Source of the DNA: 43-108 sp001915545 | GTDB taxonomy: Bacteria; Bacteroidota; Bacteroidia; Bacteroidales; Bacteroidaceae | Assembly: GCA_902491215.1 (NCBI GenBank) | Contig: CABUGV010000066.1 | Location: 1 to 6,510 of the forward strand | Length of the DNA: 6,510 nt | Direction of reading: 5' to 3' | Part shown: one piece after another, positions 5,326 to 6,510 of the stretch | Numbering within the stretch: position 1 is the first letter of the stretch | Layout of the letters: every line of letters begins with the position of its first letter | Translations under genes and position numbers: made by a program | The notes under the pieces: model-generated | What the model saw: the letters and a program-made list of their open reading frames with translations, nothing else | Databases searched by the model: none | Told to the model about the DNA's origin: nothing

Positions 5326-5787
5326 ATGAGCGAAACAATTAAAGTACTGTGTTACAAATCAAAAACTCTTAGTAATGGAGAACATCCTCTGATGCTATGT
5401 GTCTGCAAAGACCGTAAAAGGAAGTTTCAAAGCCTTGGACTATCCATTAAAGCAGAGCAATGGGATTTTAAAACAAATCAGCCTAAAGCCAAATGTCCTA
5501 ACCGTGAAAGAATCATTCTTCTTATTAACGAGAAGATTAACGAGATACAGAAAGTGGCTCTGGATAAACGAATAGCAGGTAAGGAATTTACGGCTACAAC
5601 TCTTATTGAGTCCACTACCAAAAACACAACAAATAAAACGGTGGGTGAATACTATCTTACATACATTCAAAATTTGAAAGCAGAGAAAAGAATCAGATAT
5701 GCAGGAATGTTTGAGGTATCCTACTCTTCTTTTATAAAGTTCAACAAGCATCTTGATATTCCATTCTTTGATATAGATGTCTCTTAG
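5326..5787 (+). pseudogene. Tyrosine recombinase (integrase), N-terminal fragment
   Basis: From ATG 5326 (MSETIKVLCYKSK) the frame gives 153 residues and stops at TAG 5785-5787, against roughly 400 for complete relatives. An upstream in-frame ATG at 5284 would run through the direct repeats and is less likely. The N-terminal part is a Bacteroidetes arm-DNA-binding domain, with SNGEHPLMLCVCKDRKRKFQ (about 18-37) and LSIKAEQWDF following. A core-binding SAM-like domain begins near KTVGEYYLTYIQNLKAEKR. It ends in DIPFFDIDVS, just where the core-binding domain should continue. The whole catalytic domain (R, K, H-x-x-R, H, Y) is missing, so it cannot recombine DNA. Its place after tRNA-Lys marks an old integration of a phage, island or conjugative element. 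Confidence 0.88.
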
Positions 5788-5952
5788 AAAGACTTTTGGT
5801 AGGCAAGTTTATAATATGAATAGTGAAAATTCGGAGTTAGCATTAGTAAAGCCATGGAATTGTTCAATCATAGCTCTGTTGTCATTACCAAAAGATACTT
5901 GGGGCTAAAACATGAAGAATTTTTGAATGCTTACGAATGCCTTGACTTCTAA
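5780..5952 (+). pseudogene. Tyrosine recombinase, C-terminal fragment with a frameshift
   Basis: In the frame beginning at 5780 the sequence reads SLRKTFGRQVYN and continues to ALVK near 5851. It then resumes one frame over (from 5848) as KAMELFNHSS, VVITKRYLGL and ends CLDF before TAA 5950-5952. This is the end of a tyrosine recombinase: the box II Arg in (H)SLRK, the later N-H-S-S histidine, and the nucleophile Tyr in TKRYLG. One missing base around 5848-5851 breaks the frame. The His expected just before SLRK is absent because the join with the N-terminal fragment falls there. The (H)SLRKTFG...NHSS...RYLG style differs from the LGH-type ending I associate with arm-domain integrases, so this may come from a second recombinase. 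Confidence 0.8.
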
Positions 5953-6127
5953 ATTTATTGCAGGTGGGAAATCTGAAAATTTTGCTCTTATATGGGTAGA
6001 GTTGGATTTACTACCTGTTTATAGTGGAAAAAATCGGATGGTTGGGATAATATATGCAACCCATTAAATTTTTCCACTACTGGAATGTTCGGACTTTATA
6101 GGGATATTCAGTAAATAGAATAAAATT
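5953..6127. other. Intergenic remnant between recombinase and terminator
   Basis: No coding signal is seen on either strand apart from very short frames. The stretch is A/T-rich and contains the imperfect palindrome at 6022-6079. It is probably degraded mobile-element DNA. Confidence 0.4.
6022..6079. repeat. Long imperfect palindrome
   Basis: TAGTGGAAAAAAT (6022-6034) is the reverse complement of ATTTTTCCACTA (6068-6079) except for one extra A. Inside it ATGGTTG (6038-6044) pairs with CAACCCAT (6057-6064) except for one bulged C. Together they make a two-part hairpin of about 19 bp. No T-run follows on the plus strand, so it is not an ordinary terminator. Confidence 0.6.
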
Positions 6128-6174
6128 AGCCAACTAATTCATACACAAAGTGGTGCGAATTAGTTGGCTTTTTT
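6128..6174 (+). terminator. Intrinsic terminator
   Basis: AGCCAACTAATTC (6128-6140) pairs perfectly with GAATTAGTTGGCT (6157-6169), with a small inner CAC-AAA-GTG stem in the loop, followed by six T residues (6169-6174). The left flank is A-rich, so it may also work leftward. It would block transcription entering the adjacent transposase gene from the left. Confidence 0.85.
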
Positions 6175-6259
6175 GTATCTTTAGGTATTCCCCCGAAAAT
6201 AAGGTTTGACGGCCAAAACGGGGGAAATTCCATGACTAAGATATGGCTAAGATACAAAA
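6171..6259. repeat. Nested inverted repeats around the transposase start
   Basis: The outer arms are TTTTGTATCTTTAG (6171-6184) and CTAAGATACAAAA (6247-6259), complementary apart from one extra T. The inner arms are TTCCCCCG (6188-6195) and CGGGGGAA (6219-6226), perfectly complementary. The outer right arm begins 2 nt after the transposase ATG at 6243-6245. CTAAGATA is also repeated at 6236-6243, so an alternative pairing is possible. The inner repeat may lie near the left terminus of the insertion sequence, but the exact end cannot be fixed without the other end. Confidence 0.6.
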
Positions 6260-6510
6260 TATTTCAGAAATTCAGCCTACTTTGGGCTTTACAGAATTTG
6301 ATATTATAGAAAAATACCGCAAGAGTTTCAATGAGAGTGAGCTTGGCAGGCTTCACTCGGTGTTTCCGTTTGAGCATATGGCAAAAGCTGCTGGCTTGTC
6401 TGAGCATCGTTTGGGCCGCAGGAACATCTTCAGCCCTTCGGCAAAGATTGCCCTTATGGTCCTGAAGGCGTACACCGGATTCTCCGACAGACAGCTGGTG
6501 GAACATCTCA
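6243..6510 (+). CDS. IS5/IS1182-like transposase, N-terminal part (cut by window end)
   Basis: From ATG 6243 the frame stays open to the right edge, giving 89 residues. It begins MAKIQNISEIQPTLGF and contains FPFEHMAKAAGL, FSPSAKIALMVLKAYTGFSD and RQLVEHL. The F-S-P-x-x-K-x-A-L-M-x-L-K-x-Y-x-G-x-S-D-x-x-L-x-E-x-L pattern is typical of the InsH-type N-terminal domain (DUF772-like) of IS5/IS1182-group DDE transposases. The DDE residues lie beyond the window, so integrity is unknown. A strong terminator and nested inverted repeats lie directly upstream, which would limit expression by read-through. The IS subgroup is less certain than its being a transposase. Confidence 0.8.
   Translation, partial: MAKIQNISEIQPTLGFTEFDIIEKYRKSFNESELGRLHSVFPFEHMAKAAGLSEHRLGRRNIFSPSAKIALMVLKAYTGFSDRQLVEHL

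Noticed and set aside
6264..6506. 80-codon leftward frame near the right edge
   Set aside because: It is antisense to the clearly recognisable transposase frame that starts at 6243.

Overview
The window looks like a chromosomal segment of a Bacteroidales bacterium (Bacteroides/Prevotella-like). The reasons are several promoters of the Bacteroidetes type (a -33 TTTG-like box about 19-22 nt upstream of a -7 TAnnTTTG box), A/T-rich gene starts with few Shine-Dalgarno sites, moderate to low GC, a coiled-coil surface lipoprotein with D-S/T-hydrophobic O-glycosylation motifs, and typical Bacteroidetes recombinase and transposase fragments.

Layout from left to right. Positions 1 to about 115 are the 3' end of an IS30-family insertion sequence: the last 30 codons of its transposase plus a probable terminal repeat. 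Positions 165-484 form a self-contained transcription unit with no convincing reading frame: a strong promoter, a hairpin at the predicted 5' end, several more hairpins, and a 14-bp intrinsic terminator. This is the best candidate in the window for an undescribed small RNA, or for an attenuated leader. A GNAT-family acetyltransferase follows (566-1111) and ends at a bidirectional terminator shared with a leftward cluster. In its transcription order, that cluster is rsmI (3622-2867), a coiled-coil lipoprotein (2774-1923) and a secreted protein of unknown function (1902-1180). Diverging from rsmI is an AI-2E-family (PerM/TqsA-like) membrane protein, 3815-5044.

From about 5050 the window becomes a tRNA-associated integration hotspot. 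A tRNA-Lys(TTT), with its own promoter, hairpin leader and terminator, is followed by a pair of 10-nt direct repeats and a broken tyrosine recombinase. The amino-terminal half of one recombinase is joined, across an apparent deletion, to the carboxy-terminal end of what seems to be a different recombinase, which carries a further one-base frameshift. After a long imperfect palindrome and a strong terminator, the window ends inside the 5' part of an IS5/IS1182-like transposase whose start lies within nested inverted repeats.

Functionally, the core genes (rsmI, AI-2E transporter, tRNA-Lys) are ordinary housekeeping or membrane functions, and the lipoprotein and secreted protein form a probable cell-envelope pair. 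Both edges are mobile DNA. The two most interesting signals are the orphan RNA unit at 200-484, and its sharing of promoter architecture and a 5'-terminal hairpin, with covarying sequence, with the tRNA-Lys transcript about 4.9 kb away.
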